A stretch of 64,000 nucleotides of DNA from Polycladidibacter stylochi (GTDB taxonomy: Bacteria; Pseudomonadota; Alphaproteobacteria; Rhizobiales; Stappiaceae). The position numbers were made by a program, and so were the translations under genes. The notes beneath the pieces are model-generated. The model ran no database searches, was not told where the DNA came from, and saw only the letters and a list, made by a program, of their open reading frames with translations. This document shows, piece after piece, positions 17,720-28,938 of the stretch. Within the stretch, counting starts at the first letter, position 1, and the number at the start of each line of letters is the position of its first letter. The stretch is from NCBI RefSeq assembly GCF_001562055.1, contig NZ_LLWE01000024.1, positions 310,001 through 374,000 on the forward strand. Direction: 5' to 3'.

Positions 17720-18043
17720 ATGGATATAGCGCAATTGGAGCAAAACGCAGAAGAAGCAGCAAAACTACTTTCTTCAATGGCGCATCCAAAACGTTTGATG
17801 GTGCTTTGTAAACTATTGCAAGGTGAATGTGCTGTAGGAGACTTGGCACAGAGTGTTAATTTAAGCCAGTCAGCATTAAGCCAACATCTTGCAAAAATGC
17901 GAGCCAATAATCTGGTGAATACGCGACGCGAAGCACAAACGATCTATTACTCTCTTGCCAGTAGTGAAATTGAAGCTGTCTTAAATACCTTGTATGGCCT
18001 CTATTGTGCACCAGAAAGCAACGAATTAACGGGTATTTGCTAG
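17720..18043 (+). CDS. ArsR-family regulator resembling SqrR/BigR sulfide sensors
   Basis: A 107-residue winged-helix repressor. The DNA-binding core is LSQSALSQHLAKMRANNLVN followed by TRREAQTIYYSLAS. Two cysteines lie where the persulfide-sensing pair sits in SqrR and BigR: Cys30 in LMVLCKLLQGE and Cys96 in LYGLYC. Two further Cys (37 and the final residue 107) are extra. The ATG at 17720 follows GGAAACT and begins MDIAQLEQN; an upstream in-frame ATG at 17654 adds a Cys-rich tail unlike the family and has no ribosome-binding site. No sulfide oxidation gene adjoins it, so its targets are probably elsewhere. Metal sensing cannot be excluded. Confidence 0.85.
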   Translation: MDIAQLEQNAEEAAKLLSSMAHPKRLMVLCKLLQGECAVGDLAQSVNLSQSALSQHLAKMRANNLVNTRREAQTIYYSLASSEIEAVLNTLYGLYCAPESNELTGIC

Positions 18044-18089
18044 CAGAACCTTATCGGGTAAGCGCACCAACACGTGATAGAGTTGGCAC

Positions 18090-20108
18090 TCAGCGGTGTA
18101 TCGGCTTGTCACCAGCTAGAATAACGTCGACCCCGTTTGTGCGTTGATGTAGAAGAGCGCCGGGGAAAAACTTTAACAAAGCTGCAACATTTGGCTTTGT
18201 TTTTTCCTGTGTTAATGCGCTTAGCTCTCCAAAGGGGCGTAGGGTTTTCTCCTGCTGTAGTGCCCCAACGTACAAGGGCGCTGCTTTGTCATCTTCACTT
18301 TGTATCTTGAATTGCGTTGTCCAAATCCAGAGAACTTGGCGATGCTCTTTATCGATTTGGCGCACCATAACGAGTGCGGGCAAATAACCCATATGCGTGT
18401 GAGGTACGGGGGGTAGAGCAGTTATTGGTGTTTGCCCTTCCAAGTATCCGCTAAAGGAAGGTATATTCCAGCTGGCCGCGGCCTGCCAACCTTGTTGACT
18501 GAGCGAATCCTGCAAGGAAGATAACTTTCCAAACCACTGGAGAATAAGGTCTTCTTCTAACTCACCAGATAAGCTAACCCTTTGCATGGGTAGCTTTTCC
18601 CAGCCTTCATTTAGCCAATTGGCAAGCCTTAATGCTTTAACTTTATGATGTGGTTGGTAGAGGTGAGCTGTATTTTCAAAATGTTTTGGCACATACCAAA
18701 AGCCGGCAATAGTGCATGCACCGATTGTTATTGCTGCAAGAGCATTTCGTCCAATTTTCTCATTGTGTATATGGCCGAATATAAATGCAAAAACACTAAC
18801 TAAAGCGGCACCGAAAATAAGCCCGGCCAAAACATCGGATGTCCAATGTACACCAAGGTATATACGGGCAAAGCCCACTAAAATTGCATAGGATGCAGCC
18901 AATGAAAACACCAATGCCCGGATTTTTCGGCTGCGCTCATGAGCAATTAAAACGGCAATAGTACCAACAAGGACAGTGGTTATTGTTGCATGGCCAGAAC
19001 TTAGCGAAATGTAGTCAGGCCCTTTGCTCAAATCAATGTTATGGCCACGGCTAAATAAGCTCTTCATGACCATAACAAAAACGGCTGAACTGCCTATGGT
19101 AATCAGTAGCCCGATGCCACGTCGCCAAGCTTTTCTTAGAATGAGGTAAATACCCGCGCTTAAAGAGACACAAAGAACGACAAAGCCACTACCGAGTAAA
19201 TAGACCGGAATCATAATGGCATCGAGCTTGGGTGAACGAACAAGTTCAAAAAAGTTATTAATAGCCAGATCAGCGCGTACCATGGTCATGCCAGGCGTCA
19301 CATTACCAATGAACCAGAAAAACAAAGGCAGTAATACCAAAAGGACAACTGCAGAAACCAACATACCTACGGAACGAGGATTATCCGTATCATAAGTTTT
19401 GGCTATCCATTGAGAGGGGCGGTCAGGACGCGAAGCAAACCAGTTTACTAATGCTTGGTGAGTGCCCCCGAAAATTGGAAGAATAAAGAGAACAAACCAA
19501 CGAACAAGAACCACAGCGATAAAAATTGCAACACATAAACCGCCGAGTGCAATTGCGAGCCTTGTATTAATCTCGCCTACCGCAAACAAGGCTGAACCGG
19601 CCATAACGCCAGGCACAAGGTGAAGTGCAGACCAAGCGAATGCTGAGCTCACGTTAAAAACTGAAAACCTGATAAAATTCATATCAGCCATTCCAGCAAT
19701 TCCGGGTACGACTGATTTTACACCAGGAACAAAGCGGCCAATAAAGATGCTCTTGCCACCATGCTGGGCAAAGTAATCCTCACCTTTTTGCAACCACTCT
19801 GGATACTTGTTGAGCGGCCAGATATTTCGAAGCCTACCTTTAAATGTATAACCAACCCAATAAGAAATAGCGTCACCCGTAACGGCACCTGCTGTTGTCC
19901 AAATGAATAAGGGCCAAAAGTCCAGTTCGCCTAAGCCAATTAGCGTACCGGCCCCCACCAGCACGACAGTGCTTGGGAAAAACAGCCCAATGAGAAAGAG
20001 AGCTTCTCCCATTGCGACGAAAAAACATATAAACCCCGCAAACGCTGGGTTGGCAGCAATGAAATCTACGATGCCACTTAAAAAGTTACTTATAAAATCA
20101 ATAGGCAA
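18090..20108 (-). CDS. DedA - PAP2 phosphatase - LssY C-terminal fusion membrane protein
   Basis: A 672-residue inner-membrane protein with three parts. Residues 1 to about 205 are a DedA/SNARE-associated domain (MGEALFLIGLFFPSTVVLVG; GRFVPGVKSVVPGIAGM), a class of lipid-flippase-like proteins. Residues about 265-455 are a PAP2 lipid-phosphatase domain with SLSSGHAT and ARIYLGVHWTSDVLAG, which keep the catalytic His residues and Asp. Motif 1, usually K-x6-R-P, reads K-SLFSRG-HN and lacks its Arg-Pro. The rest (about 480-672) is an LssY C-terminal domain (LRLANWLNEGWEKLPMQRVS). The start is TTG at 20108. A role in envelope lipid dephosphorylation or turnover is likely from the family. It converges on the ArsR gene. 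Confidence 0.86.
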   Translation of the reverse strand: MPIDFISNFLSGIVDFIAANPAFAGFICFFVAMGEALFLIGLFFPSTVVLVGAGTLIGLGELDFWPLFIWTTAGAVTGDAISYWVGYTFKGRLRNIWPLNKYPEWLQKGEDYFAQHGGKSIFIGRFVPGVKSVVPGIAGMADMNFIRFSVFNVSSAFAWSALHLVPGVMAGSALFAVGEINTRLAIALGGLCVAIFIAVVLVRWFVLFILPIFGGTHQALVNWFASRPDRPSQWIAKTYDTDNPRSVGMLVSAVVLLVLLPLFFWFIGNVTPGMTMVRADLAINNFFELVRSPKLDAIMIPVYLLGSGFVVLCVSLSAGIYLILRKAWRRGIGLLITIGSSAVFVMVMKSLFSRGHNIDLSKGPDYISLSSGHATITTVLVGTIAVLIAHERSRKIRALVFSLAASYAILVGFARIYLGVHWTSDVLAGLIFGAALVSVFAFIFGHIHNEKIGRNALAAITIGACTIAGFWYVPKHFENTAHLYQPHHKVKALRLANWLNEGWEKLPMQRVSLSGELEEDLILQWFGKLSSLQDSLSQQGWQAAASWNIPSFSGYLEGQTPITALPPVPHTHMGYLPALVMVRQIDKEHRQVLWIWTTQFKIQSEDDKAAPLYVGALQQEKTLRPFGELSALTQEKTKPNVAALLKFFPGALLHQRTNGVDVILAGDKPIHR

Positions 20109-20467
20109 GGCGGCACCCTGTGTTAAAGCGTTGTGAGTTAATTTTTATGCGGTAAAGGCTATAGTCAATACACGCGTATTCTAACCTCTGTCTTTCCATT
20201 GATAAAACACCGCAGTTGTTGTTTTGCTTGGCTTATGCTTGCCAATCTACCCTTTATAATTACCTAGCGTTTTTAGTTAATAAAAAGCTTAGGGAAATGA
20301 TCGTAGGATCAATATGTAGCTATCTATAAATCACAATTCTAGCTAGAGAGCCATGTTGATTTAACAAAGCTTCTATCCTTTAGTTGTATATGTATATTGA
20401 TAATACTCATAGTGGTTTTAAGCTATTAAGTGTTTCCTGAGTTGAGCCGCTCGAGAAGGATTCTGTC
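20109..20467. other. 359-bp divergent intergenic region
   Basis: Lies between the divergent DedA-PAP2-LssY gene and the polyphosphate kinase gene. It is AT-rich, with Shine-Dalgarno GAAGGATT just before the ATG at 20468. I see no strong repeat or further gene. Confidence 0.5.
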
Positions 20468-21961
20468 ATGTTTCAATCTGCATATCTACCGCAAAAAATA
20501 AGCAAAAAAGAATACCATGACCGATTGCCCGATCTTAGAGAGAAGCTTTTAAAAGTGCAGCATCTTTTGCAAACTGATAAAAGCTTTGCAACAATAATTT
20601 TATTGGCCGGTTTAGATGGTGCAGGAAAAGGCTCTGCTATTGCAAGACTATATGAGTGGATGGACTCACGATACCTAGCCTGTAATGCCTATCAAGAACC
20701 CCCAACAGAAGAAGAAAGACTAAGGCCGGAAATGTGGCGCTATTGGCGTGATTTACCCGCCCGCGGTGAAACTGCAATAGTGTTTGGGTCTTGGTATCAA
20801 CCAGCGCTTCGCGCTTCGGTGATGGGCAAGTTAAGCGATGATGGCCTTGAACACAAATTAGCTTCGATAAATCGCTTTGAAGAAATGCTCGCCCATGAAA
20901 ATGTGTTGCTATTAAAGTTCTGGTTTACTTTGCCACTTGAAAAGCAGCAGGTGCGCTTAACACAATTAAAAGAAAACAAGCGTAACGAACGCCACTATTT
21001 GCAAGAGTGGAGTAGCTTGAAAAATCACCGCAAAGCCGAGATTGCAGGCGAAAAAGCTGCATTACATACCAGTACGGGCTATGCACCTTGGTTTGTCATT
21101 CCATCCCATAATTCAAATTACCGGGATTTGGCCCTTGCTGAAACGATAGCTGAATCAATGTCGCGCAAGCTGGATCAAAAAAGTGCAAGGCCAGTAGCAG
21201 CCCCGGCTATTATTGCTAATCTTGGTAGTGTAAATGCAGTGGAAGCCATAGACTTATCGCCAGTAAAGCCCAAGGAAGAATACAAGGTCGAACTAGCTGA
21301 TTGGCAAGATAAACTAGCAAATCTCATCGATTCTAAGGCTTTCAAGAAACGTTCTCTACTTTGTGTTTTTCAGGGAAATGATGCAGCGGGTAAAGGCGGT
21401 TCAATCCGTAGGTTAACCGCACCTCTTGATCCAAGATTTTACAAGGTCCACCCCATTTCAGCGCCAACCGAAGAAGAAAAATTACACCCTTACTTGTGGC
21501 GGTTTTGGCGCCGGATCCCAAAACGGGGCCACACAACAATTTTTGACCGCTCTTACTATGAAAGGGTTCTGGTTGAACGTGTGGAAGGCTTTTGCTCGGA
21601 AGCCGATTGGATGCGCGCGTATAATGAAATCAACTCTTTTGAGCGTGAACTAGCTGATAGTGGCATAATTATATGCAAGTTTTGGTTGGCGATTTCTGAA
21701 GGTGAACAGCTTAAGCGTTTTAAAGAGCGGGAAGAAGTTGCCTATAAAAACTATAAAATCACCGAGGAGGATTGGCGAAATCGCTTAAGGTGGGCAGACT
21801 ATGCCATTGCTGCCGGCGATATGGTCGATAGGACGTCAACGCGGTACGCCCCTTGGACCTTGGTTTCTTCAGAAGATAAACGCCATGCCCGCATAGAAGT
21901 GCTCAAGGCAACCTGTATTGCTTTAGAAAACGCAATGAGTAATGTCGACGGGCTAGAATAA
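20468..21961 (+). CDS. pap: Polyphosphate:AMP phosphotransferase (tandem PPK2 domains)
   Basis: A 497-residue class II PPK2 protein with two fused kinase domains, which phosphorylates AMP to ADP with polyphosphate. Each half has its own Walker A loop: GLDGAGKGSAIARL near residue 48 and GNDAAGKGGSIRRL near residue 305. The C-terminal half keeps the full lid and Walker B set (HPYLWRFWRRIPKRGHTTIF then DRSYYERVLVERVEGF). In the N-terminal half the equivalent stretch reads VFGSWYQPAL, without the Asp-Arg of DRSYYE, so only the second half is likely to be catalytic, as known for this fused class. The gene stands alone, with a hairpin just after the stop. Confidence 0.93.
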   Translation: MFQSAYLPQKISKKEYHDRLPDLREKLLKVQHLLQTDKSFATIILLAGLDGAGKGSAIARLYEWMDSRYLACNAYQEPPTEEERLRPEMWRYWRDLPARGETAIVFGSWYQPALRASVMGKLSDDGLEHKLASINRFEEMLAHENVLLLKFWFTLPLEKQQVRLTQLKENKRNERHYLQEWSSLKNHRKAEIAGEKAALHTSTGYAPWFVIPSHNSNYRDLALAETIAESMSRKLDQKSARPVAAPAIIANLGSVNAVEAIDLSPVKPKEEYKVELADWQDKLANLIDSKAFKKRSLLCVFQGNDAAGKGGSIRRLTAPLDPRFYKVHPISAPTEEEKLHPYLWRFWRRIPKRGHTTIFDRSYYERVLVERVEGFCSEADWMRAYNEINSFERELADSGIIICKFWLAISEGEQLKRFKEREEVAYKNYKITEEDWRNRLRWADYAIAAGDMVDRTSTRYAPWTLVSSEDKRHARIEVLKATCIALENAMSNVDGLE

Positions 21962-21976
21962 TCAGGTTGATTATAT

Positions 21977-22002
21977 GCAGTGAGTGGTTTCCTGCTCACT
22001 GC
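21977..22002. terminator. Hairpin between convergent pap and lacI-type genes
   Basis: GCAGTGAG (21977-21984) pairs perfectly with CTCACTGC (21995-22002) around a 10-base loop in the 82-bp convergent gap. T-runs are short, so it is a moderate terminator candidate for both strands. Confidence 0.5.
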
Positions 22003-22043
22003 GAGCAGCTTGATATTACTTACTGCTCCGGACTTCAAGCAAT

Positions 22044-23078
22044 CTAGGTCGATTCCCTTGGTAAAATGTGTATTGGTTGTTTGATGATTTTATTCGAAAA
22101 CTCACTCTCACTATGTGATTGAATTTGTTGGCAAATGATTTGTGCGGCTTGCGATCCAATACCAAAACAATCAACATTAATCGTTGTGATTTCAGGGTAG
22201 CAGTTTCGTGAAAGCTCATAGTCACCAAAGCCTGCAATCGCTATGTCGCGTGGCACATTCCAGCCACTGCGTTGGCATTCAACCAGTGCCCCAAAAGCCA
22301 TTAAGTCTGACACACAAACAATAACGTCGGTTTGAGGCCATTTTTCAAGCGCAATTTTTATGCCGCGGGAGCCATCCTCGTAGGATAGAGGTGTTTGCCC
22401 AATTTCTACAACTCTTTCGTGGTTTAATCCGTACTTTTTTAGCTGATTTTGATAGCCATGCAATCTGTCCTGCCCTCGCGTATCATCAGCATCGTCACCG
22501 CCCAAATAGCAAAAACTCCGATACCCTTCCTTGTATAGATGTTCAACAAGCTTTTCGATGGCCCGCGAGTTAGAAAAACCCACAACGTGTTGAATTGGCT
22601 GTTTCGGCAAATCCCACATTTCTACAACAGGAATGGCAGCGGCATGTAACATCCGTCTGGTTTTGTCTGTATGATATCCCCCAGTAACAATAATACCTTC
22701 TGGGCGGCGTCTAAGCAGGCTTTCAACAAGCTCTTCTTCCCGCTCCTGCATATAGTCTGTATAACCAAGTAAGAGCTGCAAGCCGTTTTTTTCTAACTCT
22801 TTGGTAATGCCATGCGCGGTCTCCGAAAAGTTGGAGTTGTTAATTGAAGGGATAATTGCAGCAACAAAGCCAGTTTTTCGAGACGATAAGCTACCAGCTG
22901 ACTGATCCAGCACATAACCTAAATCATCGACAGCTTTTTGTATTTTTGAGAGTGTAGCTGCTGAGACAACATTTGCCTTATTCAATGCGCGTGAGACAGT
23001 CATCGTCGAAACGCCTGCTTCACGGGCAACATCAGCCATGGTTATTTTCTTTAGATTATCAGTTGACATAAATGCCAT
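22044..23078 (-). CDS. LacI-family repressor of the gluconate (GntR) type
   Basis: A 344-residue LacI-family regulator. The HTH reads ITMADVAREAGVSTMTVSRA, then the hinge DDLGYVLDQSAGSLSSRKTG and the periplasmic-binding-like effector core (FVAAIIPSINNSNFSETAHG, IIVTGG, FCYLGGDDADDTRGQDRLHG). Such full-length features resemble the LacI-type GntR repressors of gluconate utilisation rather than LacI or PurR. No sugar genes adjoin it here; gntK lies 19 kb away behind a matching CG-centred operator (41483-41496), which I infer as a target. GGAGCCCT precedes the ATG. The effector (gluconate or 6-phosphogluconate) is inferred, not seen. Confidence 0.88.
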   Translation of the reverse strand: MAFMSTDNLKKITMADVAREAGVSTMTVSRALNKANVVSAATLSKIQKAVDDLGYVLDQSAGSLSSRKTGFVAAIIPSINNSNFSETAHGITKELEKNGLQLLLGYTDYMQEREEELVESLLRRRPEGIIVTGGYHTDKTRRMLHAAAIPVVEMWDLPKQPIQHVVGFSNSRAIEKLVEHLYKEGYRSFCYLGGDDADDTRGQDRLHGYQNQLKKYGLNHERVVEIGQTPLSYEDGSRGIKIALEKWPQTDVIVCVSDLMAFGALVECQRSGWNVPRDIAIAGFGDYELSRNCYPEITTINVDCFGIGSQAAQIICQQIQSHSESEFSNKIIKQPIHILPREST

Positions 23079-23380
23079 AGGGCTCCGCTGTAATTTAACC
23101 TCTTAGAAATAACAGCATTAACACGGTGAACAAAGCATTAGTTAAAATGTTTTATAGGGTTTGCGCTGGCAGTCCCAGAGAAGTAGCAGCGTTTAATTAT
23201 TGGAAGAATGAATTTACGAAAATTAGCAGTATAATATATCTCACTTACCTAGAGTATTGTTTGTAATAGGAAATTTACTTTGCGTATCTGTCTTTAAGTA
23301 ATATAACTTACTACCAGCTGTTTGCATTAATACAACTAAAGGAATACTAATACAGATAAAACTAAACTCAGGATTTAATT
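23079..23380. other. 302-bp divergent intergenic region
   Basis: Separates the LacI-type gene and the chemoreceptor gene. It is AT-rich, with an AGGA ribosome-binding site before 23381. I see no CG-centred LacI-type palindrome, so autoregulation of the repressor is not evident. Confidence 0.5.
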
Positions 23381-25534
23381 ATGTTAAAATACTTCTCTAC
23401 CCATCGCTTGAAGTTTAGGCTACCAGCATTAACATTGACTTTAGCCTCACTTAGTGTGATCACGATAGCTATTTCAAGCTATTATGCGGCTTATCAAAAT
23501 GCTGAAAAGACTTCATCAGAACATTTGAACTCTGTCGCGCTGTCTAGGAAGGCACAGTTAGAATTTTATTTAGAAAGTATTCGTTCAGACATACAATTAA
23601 TGGCACATAATGAGGTCATTCACGATGCTATGAGAGGGTTTGCCGATGGGTGGGCAGCTTTGGAACAGCAAGGCATAGATGTCCCAAACTATTTAAAGTT
23701 AAAATACTCCCACGCATCTAAATCAGATAAAGAAGTCCGTGCTAACGAATTACGTTCGGGGCAATCGCCATATGTTGTGGCTCATAACCGCTACAATAGC
23801 TGGTTTGTCAACTTGGACAAATATAGAGGCTATTATGATGTCTTTCTTTTTGATGCGAAAGGCACAATGAACTATTCGGTTGCTAAAGAAAGTGATTATG
23901 CAACAAATATTTACACTGGAAAATGGCAGAACACTTCCTTATCTAGACTGATCAAAAAAACGCTTACGTCAAAAGATGGGCAAGCCTTTTTTGCGGACTT
24001 TGAAGCTTATGCCCCAAGCAATGGTACAGCAGCAGCCTTTATTGCATCGCCAGTATACGAGAAAGGCGAGCTTCTGGGCGCAATTGCCTATCAAATGCCT
24101 CTCGATAAAATATCGCATATTCTCTCTGAAAAAAGTGGCCTAGGCAATACTGGGGATACGGTTCTTTATGGAACAGATGGGTTATTGCGAAATGATAGTA
24201 GGCTTACAGAAGGAGATGATATCCTTAAAGTAAAAGTCTCGAGTAAACTTATAAGAGCGTCAACAAATAGCGATCAGCTTGTTCATGTTTATTCACCTGA
24301 GTTGGATAAAAATTTAATGGCAGCAGTTAAGCACTTAAATTTTTTAGGTGTTGATTTGCATGTAACTGCATTTCAGCAGGAAAGCGAAATTCTTGCTCCT
24401 GTAAGAATGCTGCGATTGAAAATGATTGCTTTGGGTCTTGGCTCGTTTTTTGTCGTTGCTATCGCTGCAATTCTATTCACGCGCCGTGTAACGGTGCCAC
24501 TTTCACTTTTAACGAATGCAATGAATAGCCTGGCAGCTGGTGAAACCGATGTTGAAATAACAATGGCCGAGCGGAAAGATGAGCTGGGCGATATGGACCG
24601 TGCAGTCAAGACTTTTAAAGAAAATGCAATTGAGCGTATTAAGCTCGAAAATGAAAAGTCGCAGACTGACGCTGCCCGTGAAAAACGCCAAAAGCATATG
24701 GAAGAGCTTGTTGTTGTTTTTGAGCAAAAAGTTGGCAAAGCAATTGAGAATGTAAGTGCTGGGATGGAAAGGCTCGATACAACAGGAATTGAGCTCCAAA
24801 ACTCTACGCAAAACGCCAACATGCAGGCAAGCGAAGCGGCTGCTACATCTGAGCAGACAAGCGCGGGCGTTCAATCCATTGCAACAGCAACGGAAGAGCT
24901 CTCTATGTCTATTCAAGAAATTTCACGCCAGGTTTCTGAGGCATCTAAGGTCTCTAAGGAAGCTGACATTCATGCAACAGAGGCCAATGAAAAAGTCAGT
25001 GGGCTTGCCACAACAGCAAATAATGTTGGTTCGATTGTAACTCTTATTCAAGAAATCGCCGAGCAGACGAACCTGCTTGCTTTAAATGCAACGATTGAGG
25101 CGGCCAGAGCTGGAGATGCAGGGCGCGGCTTTGCTGTTGTTGCCAGTGAAGTGAAAGAGCTTGCGACACAAACCGGTAAAGCTACGGAAGATATTGCACG
25201 CCAAATTGCTTCAATCCAAGGGGCAACAAGAGAGACTGTAGAAGTGATTACCAGCATCTCTGAGGCTGTAAAAGATGTGAACGCTTTCACCATGGGAATT
25301 GCAAGTGCAATGGAGCAACAAGGCGTTGCCACTAGCGAAATATCCAACAACGTGAATGAAGCTGCCTCAGGCACACAACGTGTTTCGGAAAATATCACTG
25401 GCTTAAGCGAGATTGCAGGAGCTGTGAACGAGCACGCCGAAACTGTGGGGACAGTTGCTGGTAATGTAAGGGTTCAAACCAATGAACTCAACGCAGTCAT
25501 TACTGAGTTTGTGCAGGACGCGGCAAATATTTAG
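23381..25534 (+). CDS. Methyl-accepting chemotaxis protein with dCache-like sensor
   Basis: A 717-residue transmembrane chemoreceptor. TM1 is near residues 14-34 (LTLTLASLSVITIAISSYYA). A periplasmic sensor of about 310 residues has a double-Cache look (YYDVFLFDAKGTMNYSVAKE; PVYEKGELLGAIAYQMPLDK). TM2 is near 347-367, then HAMP (RVTVPLSLLTNAMNSLAAGE). The coiled-coil signalling domain carries the hairpin tip EQTNLLALNATIEAARAGD followed by GRGFAVVASEVKELA, which contacts CheW and CheA. No C-terminal pentapeptide for CheR/CheB tethering is seen. The ligand is unknown. The gene is monocistronic and ends in a shared terminator with gyrB. Confidence 0.94.
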   Translation: MLKYFSTHRLKFRLPALTLTLASLSVITIAISSYYAAYQNAEKTSSEHLNSVALSRKAQLEFYLESIRSDIQLMAHNEVIHDAMRGFADGWAALEQQGIDVPNYLKLKYSHASKSDKEVRANELRSGQSPYVVAHNRYNSWFVNLDKYRGYYDVFLFDAKGTMNYSVAKESDYATNIYTGKWQNTSLSRLIKKTLTSKDGQAFFADFEAYAPSNGTAAAFIASPVYEKGELLGAIAYQMPLDKISHILSEKSGLGNTGDTVLYGTDGLLRNDSRLTEGDDILKVKVSSKLIRASTNSDQLVHVYSPELDKNLMAAVKHLNFLGVDLHVTAFQQESEILAPVRMLRLKMIALGLGSFFVVAIAAILFTRRVTVPLSLLTNAMNSLAAGETDVEITMAERKDELGDMDRAVKTFKENAIERIKLENEKSQTDAAREKRQKHMEELVVVFEQKVGKAIENVSAGMERLDTTGIELQNSTQNANMQASEAAATSEQTSAGVQSIATATEELSMSIQEISRQVSEASKVSKEADIHATEANEKVSGLATTANNVGSIVTLIQEIAEQTNLLALNATIEAARAGDAGRGFAVVASEVKELATQTGKATEDIARQIASIQGATRETVEVITSISEAVKDVNAFTMGIASAMEQQGVATSEISNNVNEAASGTQRVSENITGLSEIAGAVNEHAETVGTVAGNVRVQTNELNAVITEFVQDAANI

Positions 25535-25560
25535 TACTAAACGAATACAGCCAAATAAAA

Positions 25561-25587
25561 AATAGGGCCTCAAATGAAGGCCCTATT
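25561..25587. terminator. Bidirectional terminator between the chemoreceptor gene and gyrB
   Basis: AATAGGGCCT (25561-25570) and AGGCCCTATT (25578-25587) are perfect arms with a 7-base loop. An A-run precedes and T-residues follow, so it can act on both strands in this convergent gap. Confidence 0.85.
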
Positions 25588-25598
25588 TTAAGAAGATA

Positions 25599-28100
<2,502 letters not shown>

Positions 28101-28205
28101 TTAGCTGTTATAGGTTCTTGGGGTAAAGAGGCAACTAGTCTCCACTTTATCACCTTAGTAAACCCACGAAATCAGCTAGGTTTTTCTATATTTGGGGATA
28201 ATACC

Positions 28206-28823
28206 CTAACGGGAGACAATTGCGACAGCTGCACTTGCAATCATCATACTTGCTCCTTTGTTTAAGCGGTTCATTGCTTGTGCACTTGTCATCAAGCTTC
28301 GGGCTTTTGTCGCAAGCGCCACGTAAACCGAGCAGACGAAAATTAATACAACAATTATAGTTGCCAAAATTTCGCCATAGGCCAAAAAACTGACCTGATC
28401 TATTGATATCACTGTTGGCATTAACGCCATATAAAAACTTATTGGTTTGGGGTTACCTAAGGTCAACGATAGCCCCGATACCCAAGCTTTCCCTAGGCCA
28501 ATCTCATTGGGTTTTATGCTCGTTATGGTTTGCTCATGTGCATCCGAACGCCATAGGCTATAGGCTATATACAACAAATAAATACAGCCTGCTATTTTAA
28601 GAAGGAAAAAAGCGAAAGCAAACGTCTTCGCAATCGTGGCGACACCCAATACGGCAAGGGTAAATAAAACACAGTCGCCAGCAATCATACCAAGCCCAAA
28701 AGCCGATCCTGTGCGAGAGCCGTAACCAATTGCATGAGTTACTAGCGCCGTAATACCCGGTCCAGGTATAAGTGCTGCAACGAGTAAAGTTGTCGCGAAG
28801 AGACTTAAACTCATGTAATCCAT
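28206..28823 (-). CDS. LysE/RhtB-family exporter
   Basis: A 205-residue inner-membrane protein with about six hydrophobic segments. The family signature is present at the N-terminus: the IPGPG loop (residues 19-23), then HAIGYGSRTGSAFGLGMIAG, and later the GNPKPISFYMALMP motif. Such proteins export amino acids or related small molecules; the substrate cannot be told from sequence. The ATG at 28823 is used; a second Met lies at residue 4. It sits between recF and gyrB on the same strand, splitting the usual recF-gyrB adjacency. Confidence 0.87.
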   Translation of the reverse strand: MDYMSLSLFATTLLVAALIPGPGITALVTHAIGYGSRTGSAFGLGMIAGDCVLFTLAVLGVATIAKTFAFAFFLLKIAGCIYLLYIAYSLWRSDAHEQTITSIKPNEIGLGKAWVSGLSLTLGNPKPISFYMALMPTVISIDQVSFLAYGEILATIIVVLIFVCSVYVALATKARSLMTSAQAMNRLNKGASMMIASAAVAIVSR

Positions 28824-28938
28824 TAATGCCTCTCGGGGGAGTTTACAGGTATCTTAAAACAAGGACTTAACATAGTGAATTATAAGTGCTTCGTATAGCC
28901 TCGCAGATAGGCAAATGAAGCACTATTATTAGAAATAC

